DNA from: Ruminococcus bicirculans (ex Wegman et al. 2014)
GTDB taxonomy: Bacteria > Bacillota > Clostridia > Oscillospirales > Ruminococcaceae
Direction of reading: 5' to 3'
DNA: 64,000 nt
Assembly (NCBI RefSeq): GCF_000723465.1
Contig: NZ_HF545616.1
Coordinates: 310,001-374,000 of the forward strand
Numbering within the stretch: the stretch's first letter is position 1; each line of letters begins with the position of its first letter. The position numbers and the translations under genes are program-made. The notes under the pieces are model-generated. The model did no database searches and was not told the origin of the DNA. It saw only the letters and a list, made by a program, of their open reading frames with translations. Shown here piece after piece: positions 1 through 8,695 of this stretch.

Positions 1-1
1 C

Positions 2-706
2 TGGAGCCCAAGAAACGTCCCTGCTTCATATGGTATCTTCCCTATGATAGTCGGCTCTCTCTACTGCACCGCAGGAGCAATAATGATCGGTGTGCCGATT
101 GGACTTTTAACAGCGATATTTATGGCAAAATTCTGTCCTAAAAAGCTTTTCAAGTGGCTCATGCCTCCAATAAATCTTCTTGCAGGCATACCGTCCATTG
201 TATACGGCTTTTTCGGCATGGTAGTTGTAGTTCCTATCATAAGAAACCTTTTCGGCGGAACAGGAAACAGCGTGCTTACAGTTTCCATTATCCTCGGTAT
301 CATGATACTTCCTACTATCGTGGGCATGAGCGTGAGCGCACTTAAAGCCGTTCCTGACAGTTACTATGAGGGCGCAGTCGCCCTTGGCGCAACACACGAA
401 AGAGCAGTTGCAACAGTCGTTTTCCCTGCCGCAAAGTCAGGCATACTCGCAAGCGTTATCCTTGCAGTGGGCAGAGCAATAGGCGAAACAATGGCAGTCA
501 TCATGATAGCAGGAAACTCCACTATCATTCCACACTCCCTCCTGGACAGCGTCCGTACCCTCACAGGCAATATCGTAATCGAAATGAGCTACGCCGAGGG
601 ACTTCACTATGACGCTCTTATCGGAACAGGCGTTGTGCTGTTCGTGTTCATTCTTCTTCTGAACCTTTGCTTTAACCTTGTCACAAACAGAAAGGATAAA
701 GGGTGA
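2..706 (+). CDS. pstC: Phosphate ABC transporter permease PstC (5' truncated by window edge)
   Basis: Integral membrane subunit of the PstSCAB high-affinity phosphate importer. The frame is open from base 2, before the first ATG at 44, so the true start lies outside the window. Several hydrophobic helices are visible. The EAA loop that contacts the ATPase is present (EGAVALGATHERA, then FPAAKSGI), followed by the permease-typical AVGRAIGETMAV. The TGA stop at 704-706 abuts pstA. Gene order pstC-pstA-pstB-phoU is the usual Pst operon, and pstS is expected upstream of the window. Identity is secure; only the N-terminus is missing. Confidence 0.95.
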   Translation, partial: WSPRNVPASYGIFPMIVGSLYCTAGAIMIGVPIGLLTAIFMAKFCPKKLFKWLMPPINLLAGIPSIVYGFFGMVVVVPIIRNLFGGTGNSVLTVSIILGIMILPTIVGMSVSALKAVPDSYYEGAVALGATHERAVATVVFPAAKSGILASVILAVGRAIGETMAVIMIAGNSTIIPHSLLDSVRTLTGNIVIEMSYAEGLHYDALIGTGVVLFVFILLLNLCFNLVTNRKDKG

Positions 707-711
707 TAAAA

Positions 712-1557
712 ATGTCAGACAGAATGAAAACCTATAAAACACACCCCATGTCATTGGTGTTTAATATCCTAACCAAAATAGCAGTTGTGCTTACCATAAG
801 CGTGTTCGTTCTTATCGTGGGCTATGTGGTGATAAAGGGCGTTCCTTATCTGAAACCGTCCCTCTTCGCAAAGACCTATACCACCGAGAATGTGTCAATG
901 CTCCCCGCTATCGTGAACACCTTTGAAATGCTTCTGGTGTCCCTGGCAATAGCCGCACCTCTGGGCATATTCTGCGCAATATATCTCGTTGAGTATGCAA
1001 AGAAAGGCAATAAATTCGTCAGAGTCATAAGACTTACTACAGAAACACTCTCAGGTATCCCGTCCATAGTGTACGGACTTTTCGGAAATATGTTCTTTGT
1101 GCTTGCCCTTAACTGGAAGCTCTCCATGCTCTCAGGCGCTTGCACATTGGCAATAATGGTGCTTCCGCTCATAATCCGTTCTACCGAGGAAGCGCTGAAA
1201 TCTGTAGACGACAGCTTCCGTGAGGGCAGCTACGGACTTGGTGCAGGAAAGCTCAGAACTATCTTCGTTATCGTCCTGCCTCCTTCAATAAGCGGTATCC
1301 TCTCAGGCGTTATCCTTGCAATGGGAAGAATTTTCGGCGAAACAGCCGCCCTTATCTATACCGCAGGAACTATCGCCAAGTATGCAGGCCTTACAGACTC
1401 AGGACGTACCCTTTCTATCCATATGTATTCACTTTCAAACGAGGGACTTTATATGAACGAAGCAAGCGCTACAGCAGTTGTCCTGCTGGCAGTAGTCCTG
1501 CTTCTTAACGGACTTGCGTCCCTTGTTGCCAGAAAGCTTTCCAAAGGAGGAAACTAA
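712..1557 (+). CDS. pstA: Phosphate ABC transporter permease PstA
   Basis: Second membrane subunit of the Pst phosphate importer, pairing with PstC. The product is about 281 residues, normal for PstA. It has an N-terminal helix near residues 20-45, further helices, and the EAA loop (REGSYGLGAGKLRT then VLPPSISGI) that docks on PstB. I chose ATG 712 (MSDRMKTYK) because AAAGGG lies a few bases upstream; a GTG at 703 overlapping the pstC stop is also in frame. Translational coupling with pstC is likely. It is followed after 3 bp by pstB. Confidence 0.95.
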   Translation: MSDRMKTYKTHPMSLVFNILTKIAVVLTISVFVLIVGYVVIKGVPYLKPSLFAKTYTTENVSMLPAIVNTFEMLLVSLAIAAPLGIFCAIYLVEYAKKGNKFVRVIRLTTETLSGIPSIVYGLFGNMFFVLALNWKLSMLSGACTLAIMVLPLIIRSTEEALKSVDDSFREGSYGLGAGKLRTIFVIVLPPSISGILSGVILAMGRIFGETAALIYTAGTIAKYAGLTDSGRTLSIHMYSLSNEGLYMNEASATAVVLLAVVLLLNGLASLVARKLSKGGN

Positions 1558-1560
1558 TAA

Positions 1561-2316
1561 ATGATACAGCCAAAATTGCAGGTGAAAAACTGCGATCTCT
1601 TTTATGGAGATTTTCAGGCTCTCAAAAATATAAACTTGTCCATAGCCGAAAAGGAAATAACCGCATTCATAGGCCCTTCAGGCTGCGGAAAATCCACTCT
1701 TCTTAAGTCCCTCAACCGTATGAACGACCTTGTAGAGGGCTGTAAGATAACAGGCGATTTTACCCTTGACGGGGAGAATATCTATAAAGATATGGAAATA
1801 ACCGAGCTTAGAAAGCGTGTGGGAATGGTTTTCCAGAAACCAAACCTCTTCCCGATGTCTATTTACGATAATATCGCATACGGCCCAAGAACTCACGGCA
1901 TAAAGAAAAAAGCCGACCTTGACGAGATAGTCGAAACAACTCTCCGTCAGGCTTCCGTGTGGGACGAAACCAAGGACAGACTTAAAAAGTCCGCCCTGGG
2001 TATGTCAGGCGGACAGCAGCAGCGTATCTGTATCGCCAGAGCACTTGCCGTAAAGCCGGAGGTGCTTCTTATGGACGAGCCTACATCAGCCCTTGACCCT
2101 ATCTCCACTATCAAAATAGAGGAGCTTGCCACAGAGCTTAAAAAGAATTACACTATCGTTATCGTCACCCATAATATGCAGCAGGCGACCCGTATATCCG
2201 ATAAAACAGCCTTTTTCCTCCATGGCGAGATAGTCGAGTTCGACGAAACTCAGCGTATCTTCTCCAATCCTAAGGAACAGAAAACTCTCGAGTATATCAC
2301 AGGACGTTTCGGATAA
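1561..2316 (+). CDS. pstB: Phosphate ABC transporter ATP-binding protein PstB
   Basis: ATPase that powers the PstCA channel. At 251 residues it is the family length. Walker [10 protein letters not shown] is near residue 40, the signature MSGGQQQR is near 148, Walker [14 protein letters not shown] follows, and the H-loop THNMQQA comes after. AAAGGAGG upstream gives a strong ribosome site for ATG 1561. It sits in the operon between pstA and phoU. No odd features. Confidence 0.97.
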   Translation: MIQPKLQVKNCDLFYGDFQALKNINLSIAEKEITAFIGPSGCGKSTLLKSLNRMNDLVEGCKITGDFTLDGENIYKDMEITELRKRVGMVFQKPNLFPMSIYDNIAYGPRTHGIKKKADLDEIVETTLRQASVWDETKDRLKKSALGMSGGQQQRICIARALAVKPEVLLMDEPTSALDPISTIKIEELATELKKNYTIVIVTHNMQQATRISDKTAFFLHGEIVEFDETQRIFSNPKEQKTLEYITGRFG

Positions 2317-2352
2317 ACGCTTTGGAAATATAGGTGAAAGGAAGAAATATCT

Positions 2353-3012
2353 ATGCGTGCGAATTTTGACAATAAGCTCAGCGAGCTTAATAAAAAGCTG
2401 CTTTCTATGGCAGCAATGACAGAGCAGATAATCGCAATGTCAATAAAATCTCTTGAAGAGCAGGATACAAAGCTTGCCCGTGAAACGGTGGAGTTTGACG
2501 CCAAGATAAACGAGGCGGAGCGTGAGGTAGAGAGGATCTGTCTTAACCTGCTCTTGCAGCAGCAGCCTGTTTTTGCCGAGGATCTCAGACGTGTGTCCGC
2601 TGCACTTAAAATGATAACCGATATCGAGCGTGTTGGCGATCAGTCAGCAGATATTGCAGATCTGAATATCCAGCTTATAAAGAAAAAGCAGAAATGGGAT
2701 CTTAGCGATATCAGTGAAATGGCAAGAGCCGCCACACAAATGGTGAACGACGCTATCGACGCCTATGTGAACGACGACGAGAACCTCGCCCGAAAGGTCA
2801 TAAGCTCTGACGATAAAATAGACGAGCTTTTTGTAAAGACCAAGGATAAGATAATCGACGAGATAGCAGCCGATAAGGCAAACGGTGAAAAAGCTATAGA
2901 TACCCTCATGGTGGCAAAATACTTCGAGCGTATCGGTGACCATGCGGTAAATATCGCAGAATGGGTGGTATTCTCCGTAACAGGCGTCCATAAAACAGAA
3001 AGGATCATGTAA
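2353..3012 (+). CDS. phoU: Phosphate-signalling regulator PhoU
   Basis: Cytoplasmic helical protein that links Pst transporter activity to the PhoR sensor kinase. The 219 residues hold two PhoU repeats, each with its metal-binding signature: IERVGDQSADIAD near residue 95 and FERIGDHAVNIAE near residue 198. It is last in the pst operon and is followed by an intrinsic terminator. The PhoB/PhoR-type pair is encoded 2 kb downstream, consistent with one phosphate regulon. Confidence 0.95.
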   Translation: MRANFDNKLSELNKKLLSMAAMTEQIIAMSIKSLEEQDTKLARETVEFDAKINEAEREVERICLNLLLQQQPVFAEDLRRVSAALKMITDIERVGDQSADIADLNIQLIKKKQKWDLSDISEMARAATQMVNDAIDAYVNDDENLARKVISSDDKIDELFVKTKDKIIDEIAADKANGEKAIDTLMVAKYFERIGDHAVNIAEWVVFSVTGVHKTERIM

Positions 3013-3023
3013 AATATCATTAT

Positions 3024-3049
3024 AAAAGGCGGAAATACCGCCTTTTTGC
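3024..3049 (+). terminator. Intrinsic terminator of the pst-phoU operon
   Basis: Stem AAAGGCGG / CCGCCTTT with loop AAATA, followed by a T run. It lies 12 bp after the phoU stop and separates the operon from the promoter of the next gene. Confidence 0.85.
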
Positions 3050-3060
3050 TCTTCTTGTAC

Positions 3061-3082
3061 GATTTTACTCAGATTTTACTCA
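3061..3082 (+). promoter_or_regulatory. Tandem 11-bp repeat, candidate Pho box
   Basis: Two exact, abutting copies of GATTTTACTCA (3061-3071 and 3072-3082) end 7 bp before the -35 box of the Na/Pi cotransporter gene. Eleven-bp spaced direct repeats beside a promoter are the layout used by PhoB/PhoP-family regulators, and such a regulator is encoded two genes on. The assignment is inference. Confidence 0.5.
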
Positions 3083-3089
3083 GCCTGAT

Positions 3090-3117
3090 TTGTTATTTTA
3101 CAATTATGTTGTATAAT
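3090..3117 (+). promoter_or_regulatory. Promoter of the Na/Pi cotransporter gene
   Basis: -35 TTGTTA (3090-3095), 16-bp spacer, -10 TATAAT (3112-3117). It is followed about 50 bp later by AGGGAG and the ATG at 3172. Confidence 0.7.
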
Positions 3118-3171
3118 GTTCATTGTAAACATTGTAACAATAGTGTAAAATTATTATCAGGGAGTGTCAGT

Positions 3172-4953
3172 ATGACGATTTTTAATGTTCTGACCCTTAT
3201 AGGCGGTCTTGCAATGTTCCTTTACGGAATGAATGTAATGGGTAACGGGCTGGAAAAACTCGCAGGAGGAAAGCTTGAAAAAATATTTGAAAGGCTCACC
3301 TCAAACCCTATCAAGGCAATGTTGCTTGGACTTTCTGTAACAGCGGTCATTCAGTCCTCCTCAGCCACTACAGTAATGCTGGTGGGCTTTGTAAACGCAG
3401 GCATCATGAAGCTCCATTCCGCCATAGGCGTTATAATGGGCGCAAATATCGGTACTACCGTAACAGCGTGGATATTGTCTTTGTCAGGACTTAACGGCGA
3501 CAGCTTTATTATCAATATGCTCAAGCCGTCCTCGTTCTCGCCTATCCTTGCGATAATAGGCGTTGCAATGCTGACGTTCTCAAAAAACGATAAGAAAAAG
3601 GATATCGCATCTATACTCGTGGGCTTTGCAGTGCTCATGTTCGGAATGGACTCAATGAGCGGTGCAGTCGCACCTCTTAAAGACGTTCCTGAGTTCGCAG
3701 AAGTGCTTCTCTGGTTCAAAAACCCTATTCTGGGCGTTCTTGCAGGCGCACTTCTTACCGCTATCATTCAGTCCTCATCTGCTTCCGTTGGTATCCTTCA
3801 GGCTCTCTCAGCCACAGGTGCGATAACCTTCGGCTCAGCGCTTCCTATAATTTTAGGACAGAATATAGGTACTTGCGTAACAGCACTGCTTTCATCAATA
3901 GGCACAAGCAAGAACGCAAAGCGTGTGGCAGTCGTACATCTCTATTTTAATATAATAGGAACACTGCTTTTCCTGACAGTGTTCTATCTGCTCAATGCCT
4001 TTATCGGCTTCTCGTTCGTTGACGGAGTTGTTGGCGCAAAGGAGATAGCTATTGTGCATACTATATTCAACCTGTCAACATCTATCATACTTCTGCCATT
4101 TATCAAAGTCCTTGAAAAGCTTGCCTACCTCACTGTCAAAGACAAAGAGGGGGAGGAAAATAAGAACAATATCGAAGAGCAGTTCAAGCTTCTTGACGAA
4201 AGATTTCTCCAGTCACCTTCTTTTGCAGTTGAAAAGTGCAGAGAGCTTACAAACCGCATGGGCGAGATAGCAAAAGAAAGCATAGACATGGCAATGAGCA
4301 TCTGCGTCGATAAGTACGATAAGGAAAAGGCAGAGCAGATAGCCGCAAATGAAGCAGCTGTCGACCTCTATGAGGATAGACTCGGCACATATCTTGTAAA
4401 GCTTTCGAGCCGAGATCTTTCTGCAAAGGATTCTCAGTCAGTTTCAACTATACTTCATGTTATAGGCGACTTTGAGCGTATCTCCGATCACGCCATGAAT
4501 ATGGTGTCCGTTGCCGAGGAAAAACAGCAGAAGGATCTGAATTTCACATCACAGGCAACAGCCGAAGTAAAAGTCATGTGCAGTGCCGTAAGAGATGTTT
4601 TGGATATCGCCATGGAAGCCTTTGAAAAGCACGATCTGGAGCTTGCCACAAGAGTTGAACCGCTTGAGGAAGTGGTGGATAAGATAAGAACAAAGCTTAA
4701 AAACCGCCATGTCAAAAGGCTTCAGACAGGCGAGTGTACCATAGAAATGGGCTTTGTGTTCTCCGACCTGCTCACAAATTTGGAAAGAGTTTCAGACCAT
4801 TGCTCAAATATAGCGGTCTGCCTTATACAGGAAAACGACGAAAGCTTTGACGTCCACGAGTATGTTCAGATGCTTAAAAATTCAGGCGAGGGCTTTGACG
4901 GACAGGTCAAGCGCTACAGCGAGAAATACGCTCTGCCTGCTAAAGAGTTTTAA
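3172..4953 (+). CDS. Na/Pi cotransporter family protein with C-terminal PhoU-like domain
   Basis: Likely sodium-coupled phosphate importer of the NptA/PNaS family. About 593 residues. The membrane half (about 1-310) carries the paired QSSS repeats that define the family (QSSSATTVMLVGFVNAG and QSSSASVGILQALSATG). The cytoplasmic half (about 340-593) is helical and PhoU-like, with DFERISDHAMNM and LERVSDHCSNIA. The open frame extends upstream to 3046, but the promoter -10 lies inside that stretch, so ATG 3172 after AGGGAG is the start. Its place between the Pst operon and the two-component genes indicates phosphate control. Confidence 0.9.
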   Translation: MTIFNVLTLIGGLAMFLYGMNVMGNGLEKLAGGKLEKIFERLTSNPIKAMLLGLSVTAVIQSSSATTVMLVGFVNAGIMKLHSAIGVIMGANIGTTVTAWILSLSGLNGDSFIINMLKPSSFSPILAIIGVAMLTFSKNDKKKDIASILVGFAVLMFGMDSMSGAVAPLKDVPEFAEVLLWFKNPILGVLAGALLTAIIQSSSASVGILQALSATGAITFGSALPIILGQNIGTCVTALLSSIGTSKNAKRVAVVHLYFNIIGTLLFLTVFYLLNAFIGFSFVDGVVGAKEIAIVHTIFNLSTSIILLPFIKVLEKLAYLTVKDKEGEENKNNIEEQFKLLDERFLQSPSFAVEKCRELTNRMGEIAKESIDMAMSICVDKYDKEKAEQIAANEAAVDLYEDRLGTYLVKLSSRDLSAKDSQSVSTILHVIGDFERISDHAMNMVSVAEEKQQKDLNFTSQATAEVKVMCSAVRDVLDIAMEAFEKHDLELATRVEPLEEVVDKIRTKLKNRHVKRLQTGECTIEMGFVFSDLLTNLERVSDHCSNIAVCLIQENDESFDVHEYVQMLKNSGEGFDGQVKRYSEKYALPAKEF

Positions 4954-4971
4954 CGAAAAGGGGTAAGATCT

Positions 4972-5649
4972 ATGGCACTTATATATTGTGTAGAAGACGA
5001 TGACGGAATAAGAGAGCTTATATCCTGCGCGCTTAAATCAGGCGGATATGAGGTGAAAGCATTTCCAAAAGCAAAACCGTTTTATGAAGAGATAAGAAAC
5101 AAAGAGCCTTCGCTGGTGCTCCTTGACATAATGCTTCCTGACGAGGACGGATATTCCATACTTTCAAAGCTCAAAAAAGACAGCCACACTCAGGACGTCC
5201 CTGTTATAATGCTCACCGCAAAATCAAGCGAGCTTGATAAGGTGTCAGGTCTTGAAATGGGCGCAGACGACTATATAACAAAGCCGTTCGGCGTAATGGA
5301 ACTGCTTTCAAGAATAAAAGCCGTTTTAAGACGTGCAGGCAAGCAGAACGCCGAAGCCGATGTCATAGAAGAACAGGGCGTATCCCTTGACGCTTCAAGA
5401 CGTATATGCTCTTATAACGGTCAGGAGGTCGTTTTGACCTATAAGGAATTTGAGCTTTTGATGTATCTTATGCGCCATAAGTCCATAGCCGTGAGCCGTG
5501 ATAAGCTTATGGAAATGGTCTGGGGCTATGAGTTTGCAGGGGAAACAAGAACTGTTGATATGCACATCAAGACCCTCAGACAAAAGCTTGAATCCGCAGG
5601 CTGTACGGATCTTATCAAAACAGTCCGTGGCATAGGCTACAAAATATAA
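4972..5649 (+). CDS. OmpR-family response regulator, PhoB/PhoP-like
   Basis: DNA-binding response regulator of 225 residues. The receiver domain spans residues 1-118, with acidic pocket EDDD near the start, phospho-acceptor Asp52 in LVLLDIMLPDEDG, and the conserved Lys in ITKPFG. A winged-helix DNA-binding domain follows (about 130-225: LTYKEFELLMYL, RTVDMHIKTLRQKL, VRGIGYKI). AAAAGGGG precedes ATG 4972. It is 27 bp upstream of its cognate kinase gene. Phosphate context supports a PhoB/PhoP role. Confidence 0.92.
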   Translation: MALIYCVEDDDGIRELISCALKSGGYEVKAFPKAKPFYEEIRNKEPSLVLLDIMLPDEDGYSILSKLKKDSHTQDVPVIMLTAKSSELDKVSGLEMGADDYITKPFGVMELLSRIKAVLRRAGKQNAEADVIEEQGVSLDASRRICSYNGQEVVLTYKEFELLMYLMRHKSIAVSRDKLMEMVWGYEFAGETRTVDMHIKTLRQKLESAGCTDLIKTVRGIGYKI

Positions 5650-5676
5650 AAATTTTCAGATAAGGAGGAACAGCAT

Positions 5677-7407
5677 ATGCAGAAAAAACTCTATAAAGTC
5701 ATGACGATACTTGTTTCATGTACAGTGCTGTTTTTCCTTTTAGTAGCAGGCTCTCTTGGATATTCTACCTATCAGCGTTTCACTAAAAATGAGCTTAAAT
5801 CCGCTGCAAAGCTCGTTGCCGCAGGAAACAATAAACCCTCAGAAATGGCTGATATTTTGGAAAGATCAGTAGAATATGATGTCCGTGTCACCTTTATCGA
5901 CGCACAGGGCAATGTAAAATATGACTCTGAAGCAGATCCCGCCAAAATGGAAAACCACTCCGACCGTGAAGAGTTCAAAGAGGCTATGGCAAATGACGAG
6001 GGCGAATTCACAAGATTTTCCAAAACCCTTGGATATACTACATATTATTATGCCATAAAATATGACGGCGGTGTGCTGAGATTTTCTACAGATAAGGAAA
6101 ACCTTGCAGGGGTGTTCCTTGCAGTGATACCAATGCTGGTGGTGTTCGCAGGAGGAATAATCTTTATCACCACCATAATCTCCATAAAGCTTTCAGAAAG
6201 CATGATAAAGCCGATAAATTCCCTTGTAAAACAGCTTGACCTGAGGAACGAGAATATCGGTCAGTTTGAAACGCCTTATGAAGAACTTGAACCTATCATA
6301 AAAAATGCGGACGTTCTTATGGGACGAATACATAAGAACATGAATAAAATAAAGGCAGAGAGAGAAAAAATATCACTTATCACTGAAAATATGGTTGAGG
6401 GCATGATACTTCTTGACGAGGACATGACAGTGCTTTCGGTAAATAAGAGTGCCTTGAAAATTCTCGGCAACAGCTTTGATCCTACGGAGCATACCAAGAT
6501 AGACCATATGACAAACGATCAGCAGATCATAGGTCTGCTTGAAGAAGCCAAGGAAAGCGGTGCAGCAAAAGGTATCATCACAGAAAAAAGCCGTTTTTAC
6601 CGTACCTTTGCAAATAAGGTCTACAGCGAAAATACCCTTGATTTTGGTATCATAATCTTCTTTGTTGACGTAACAGAGGAGATACAAAGCGAGCAGATAC
6701 GCCGTGACTTCTCAGCCAACGTATCTCACGAGCTTAAAACTCCGCTTACCACCATAAAAGGCTTTGGCGAGCTTCTTGAAAACGGCATTTTCACCAAGGA
6801 AGAGGACGTGAAGAAATACGGCGGTATGATATATCGTGAAAGCGAAAGACTTTTGTATCTTATAAACGATATTATAAGGCTTTCCCAGATAGAGGAGCAG
6901 GAACACGTTTTAAACGATAAGATAGACCTGCTGAAAACCGCCCATGACGTAGAGGAGATACTCCGTCACAAGGCAGATAATAGAGAGGTCACAATGACCA
7001 TTGAGGGCGAACCTGTTCAGATATACGGCAATCAGAGCTACATCACAGAACTGTTTTTAAATCTCATGGACAACGCCATAAAGTACAATCATGAGGGCGG
7101 AAGCCTGAAAGTAACGGTCGGCATAGAGGACGGCAAAGCCGTGGCAGTGTTCAGCGACACAGGCATAGGTATATCCGACGAACATCAAAGCCGAATCTTT
7201 GAACGTTTTTACCGAGTTGATAAAAGCCGTTCCAAGAAGATAGGCGGCACAGGCTTAGGGCTTTCTATAGTAAAGCATATAGTCGCATATCACAGCGGTG
7301 AGATATCCCTTGAAAGCGAGCTTGAAAAGGGAACTACCATAACAGTGAAGCTGCCTTTCAACGAGCCTGAAACTCAGCAGGCTGAGGAAACAGCGGTAAC
7401 AGAATAA
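5677..7407 (+). CDS. Sensor histidine kinase, PhoR-like
   Basis: Membrane sensor kinase of 576 residues. TM1 is about residues 8-28, an extracytoplasmic sensing region about 30-140, and TM2 about 145-168. A HAMP-like linker and a PAS region (about 235-330) follow. HisKA has phospho-acceptor His351 in FSANVSHELKTPL, and HATPase_c has N-box LMDNAIKYNHE, G1 DTGIGIS and G2 GGTGLGLS. AAGGAGG precedes ATG 5677. It presumably phosphorylates the regulator encoded just upstream, with PhoU and Pst as upstream inputs. A terminator follows. Confidence 0.92.
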   Translation: MQKKLYKVMTILVSCTVLFFLLVAGSLGYSTYQRFTKNELKSAAKLVAAGNNKPSEMADILERSVEYDVRVTFIDAQGNVKYDSEADPAKMENHSDREEFKEAMANDEGEFTRFSKTLGYTTYYYAIKYDGGVLRFSTDKENLAGVFLAVIPMLVVFAGGIIFITTIISIKLSESMIKPINSLVKQLDLRNENIGQFETPYEELEPIIKNADVLMGRIHKNMNKIKAEREKISLITENMVEGMILLDEDMTVLSVNKSALKILGNSFDPTEHTKIDHMTNDQQIIGLLEEAKESGAAKGIITEKSRFYRTFANKVYSENTLDFGIIIFFVDVTEEIQSEQIRRDFSANVSHELKTPLTTIKGFGELLENGIFTKEEDVKKYGGMIYRESERLLYLINDIIRLSQIEEQEHVLNDKIDLLKTAHDVEEILRHKADNREVTMTIEGEPVQIYGNQSYITELFLNLMDNAIKYNHEGGSLKVTVGIEDGKAVAVFSDTGIGISDEHQSRIFERFYRVDKSRSKKIGGTGLGLSIVKHIVAYHSGEISLESELEKGTTITVKLPFNEPETQQAEETAVTE

Positions 7408-7412
7408 TAACC

Positions 7413-7448
7413 ACGCCGTTCTGACGAGAAGTCGGAACGGCGTTTTTG
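7413..7448 (+). terminator. Intrinsic terminator after the two-component operon
   Basis: Near-perfect stem of ACGCCGTTC paired with GAACGGCGT, followed by TTTT. It lies directly after the double stop of the kinase gene. Confidence 0.85.
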
Positions 7449-7526
7449 TCAGGTACATGGTATACAAATTATTAAGGGGAAGGGCGATAAAGAAAGGACA
7501 AAAAAAAATCATCGCCGCAGGCGATA

Positions 7527-7562
7527 CCATAATTCCTCATTCCTCACTCCTCATTCCTCATT
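7527..7562. repeat. Short ATTCCTC/ACTCCTC simple repeat
   Basis: Iterations of ATTCCTC and ACTCCTC. The same motif occurs in reverse orientation (GTGAGGAGTGAGGAATGAG type) at about 12378-12432, and again as CTCATTCCTCATTT near 18900, next to other dispersed repeats. It appears to be one module of a repeat family scattered through this genome. Confidence 0.6.
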
Positions 7563-7574
7563 TACCTCCCCCTG

Positions 7575-7603
7575 TTGCATTTTCTCCCCAAGTGTGCTAT
7601 AAT
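7575..7603 (+). promoter_or_regulatory. Promoter of the DUF4261 gene
   Basis: -35 TTGCAT (7575-7580), 17-bp spacer, -10 TATAAT (7598-7603). The gene starts 36 bp downstream. Confidence 0.7.
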
Positions 7604-7638
7604 GACCTCAACAGACTTTATCTTATGGAGGTAACAAA

Positions 7639-8412
7639 ATGTCAGAAGAAAACAAAAACGTTCAGGAAACCAAGGACGATAAAAAGGAAGGCAACGTCCT
7701 TGCAGGCTTCGTTCTCTACACAGACGCTAACATGGATTGGCTCAGATTTAAAAAGTTTCTGAAAGACGATTGGAACATCGTTCCGCAGGACGATGTAAAA
7801 GACAACGCTATGGTATTCAAGGTTGGCGATATGGTGGTCGCTTGCTCACTTATGCCTAACCCAGTTCCTAACAAGGAAGCTGAAAATGCGGCAAAGTATA
7901 ATATTCTCTGGAAAGAGGGCGCAAACGAGGTCGCTAAGCATCAGGCGCACGTTATGCTCGCTGTAATGAATAAAACAAGCGCTGTTGAGCAGGCTATCCT
8001 CTTTGCAAAGGTGGCAAGCTCTCTGCTCAAGCTCGATAACGCTATCGGTATCTATAAAGACCCGACAGTTTATGAGAAGAATTTCTATGTGAACTTTGCT
8101 GAAACTATCAAAGACGGCGAGTATCCGATGCCTATTCTTATCTACACAGGTATGTATCTTGCTAAAACAGGTCTTTGCGCTTTCACATCAGGCATGAGAT
8201 TTTTCGGATATGAGGAAATGGAGATAGTTGACTCTCCAAAACAGCCTAACGACCTGCTTGGATTTTTGCTTTCTATCTCCGAGTATGTGCTTTCTGAGGG
8301 CGTTGAGCTTAAAGACGGCGAAACTATCGGCTTCTCTGAGGAGCAAAAGCTCCCTATCACTCTGTCAGACGGCGTGAGCGTTCCGGGCAAGACCCTGAAA
8401 ATAAAGTATTGA
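7639..8412 (+). CDS. DUF4261 domain-containing protein
   Basis: Cytoplasmic protein of 257 residues without membrane segments. The first 20 residues are charged. The rest reads like the DUF4261 family, including the C-terminal SEGVELKDGETIGFSEEQKLPI segment that I associate with it. No catalytic motif is recognised and the family function is not established. GGAGG sits 7 bp before ATG 7639, and a clear promoter and terminator flank it, so it is a single-gene unit. Family assignment is from recall of the sequence pattern. Confidence 0.7.
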   Translation: MSEENKNVQETKDDKKEGNVLAGFVLYTDANMDWLRFKKFLKDDWNIVPQDDVKDNAMVFKVGDMVVACSLMPNPVPNKEAENAAKYNILWKEGANEVAKHQAHVMLAVMNKTSAVEQAILFAKVASSLLKLDNAIGIYKDPTVYEKNFYVNFAETIKDGEYPMPILIYTGMYLAKTGLCAFTSGMRFFGYEEMEIVDSPKQPNDLLGFLLSISEYVLSEGVELKDGETIGFSEEQKLPITLSDGVSVPGKTLKIKY

Positions 8413-8432
8413 TAAATACTATCAATGTTATT

Positions 8433-8490
8433 GTAGGGGAGCGGTGCAATTTCTGCTTTGCAGAAATCCGACGTCCCGTTTGTGCTTGCC
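8433..8490. repeat. Dispersed GTAGGGG-type palindromic repeat
   Basis: Begins TTGTAGGGGAGCGG and contains an internal hairpin TTTCTGC / GCAGAAA. It belongs to the GTAGGGG-led dispersed repeat family seen at six other places in the window. Confidence 0.45.
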
Positions 8491-8526
8491 CTTTCAATTT
8501 GTAAAGAATAAATTTTCATATTATTC

Positions 8527-8557
8527 TAAGCCGTACAATTTGTGCGGCTTTTTTTGT
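8527..8557 (+). terminator. Intrinsic terminator after the DUF4261 gene
   Basis: AAGCCGTAC paired with GTGCGGCTT (one G-T wobble), loop AATTT, followed by a run of T. Confidence 0.8.
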
Positions 8558-8594
8558 GCATAACCGAAAAACTTTCCGCAGACCTCTGTTTTAA

Positions 8595-8623
8595 TTGACT
8601 TTTAGTGTGTTCAGTGATATACT
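8595..8623 (+). promoter_or_regulatory. Promoter of the MBOAT-DHHW operon
   Basis: -35 TTGACT (8595-8600), 17-bp spacer, -10 TATACT (8618-8623). This places the transcription start near 8630, which rules out the upstream in-frame ATG at 8627 as the translation start. Confidence 0.75.
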
Positions 8624-8695
8624 TAAATGTGTATCGCCTTTTGTCGGAATAAGCCGACAATGGCTGTTTTATCAATTTTTGTTAGGAGTTTTGTT

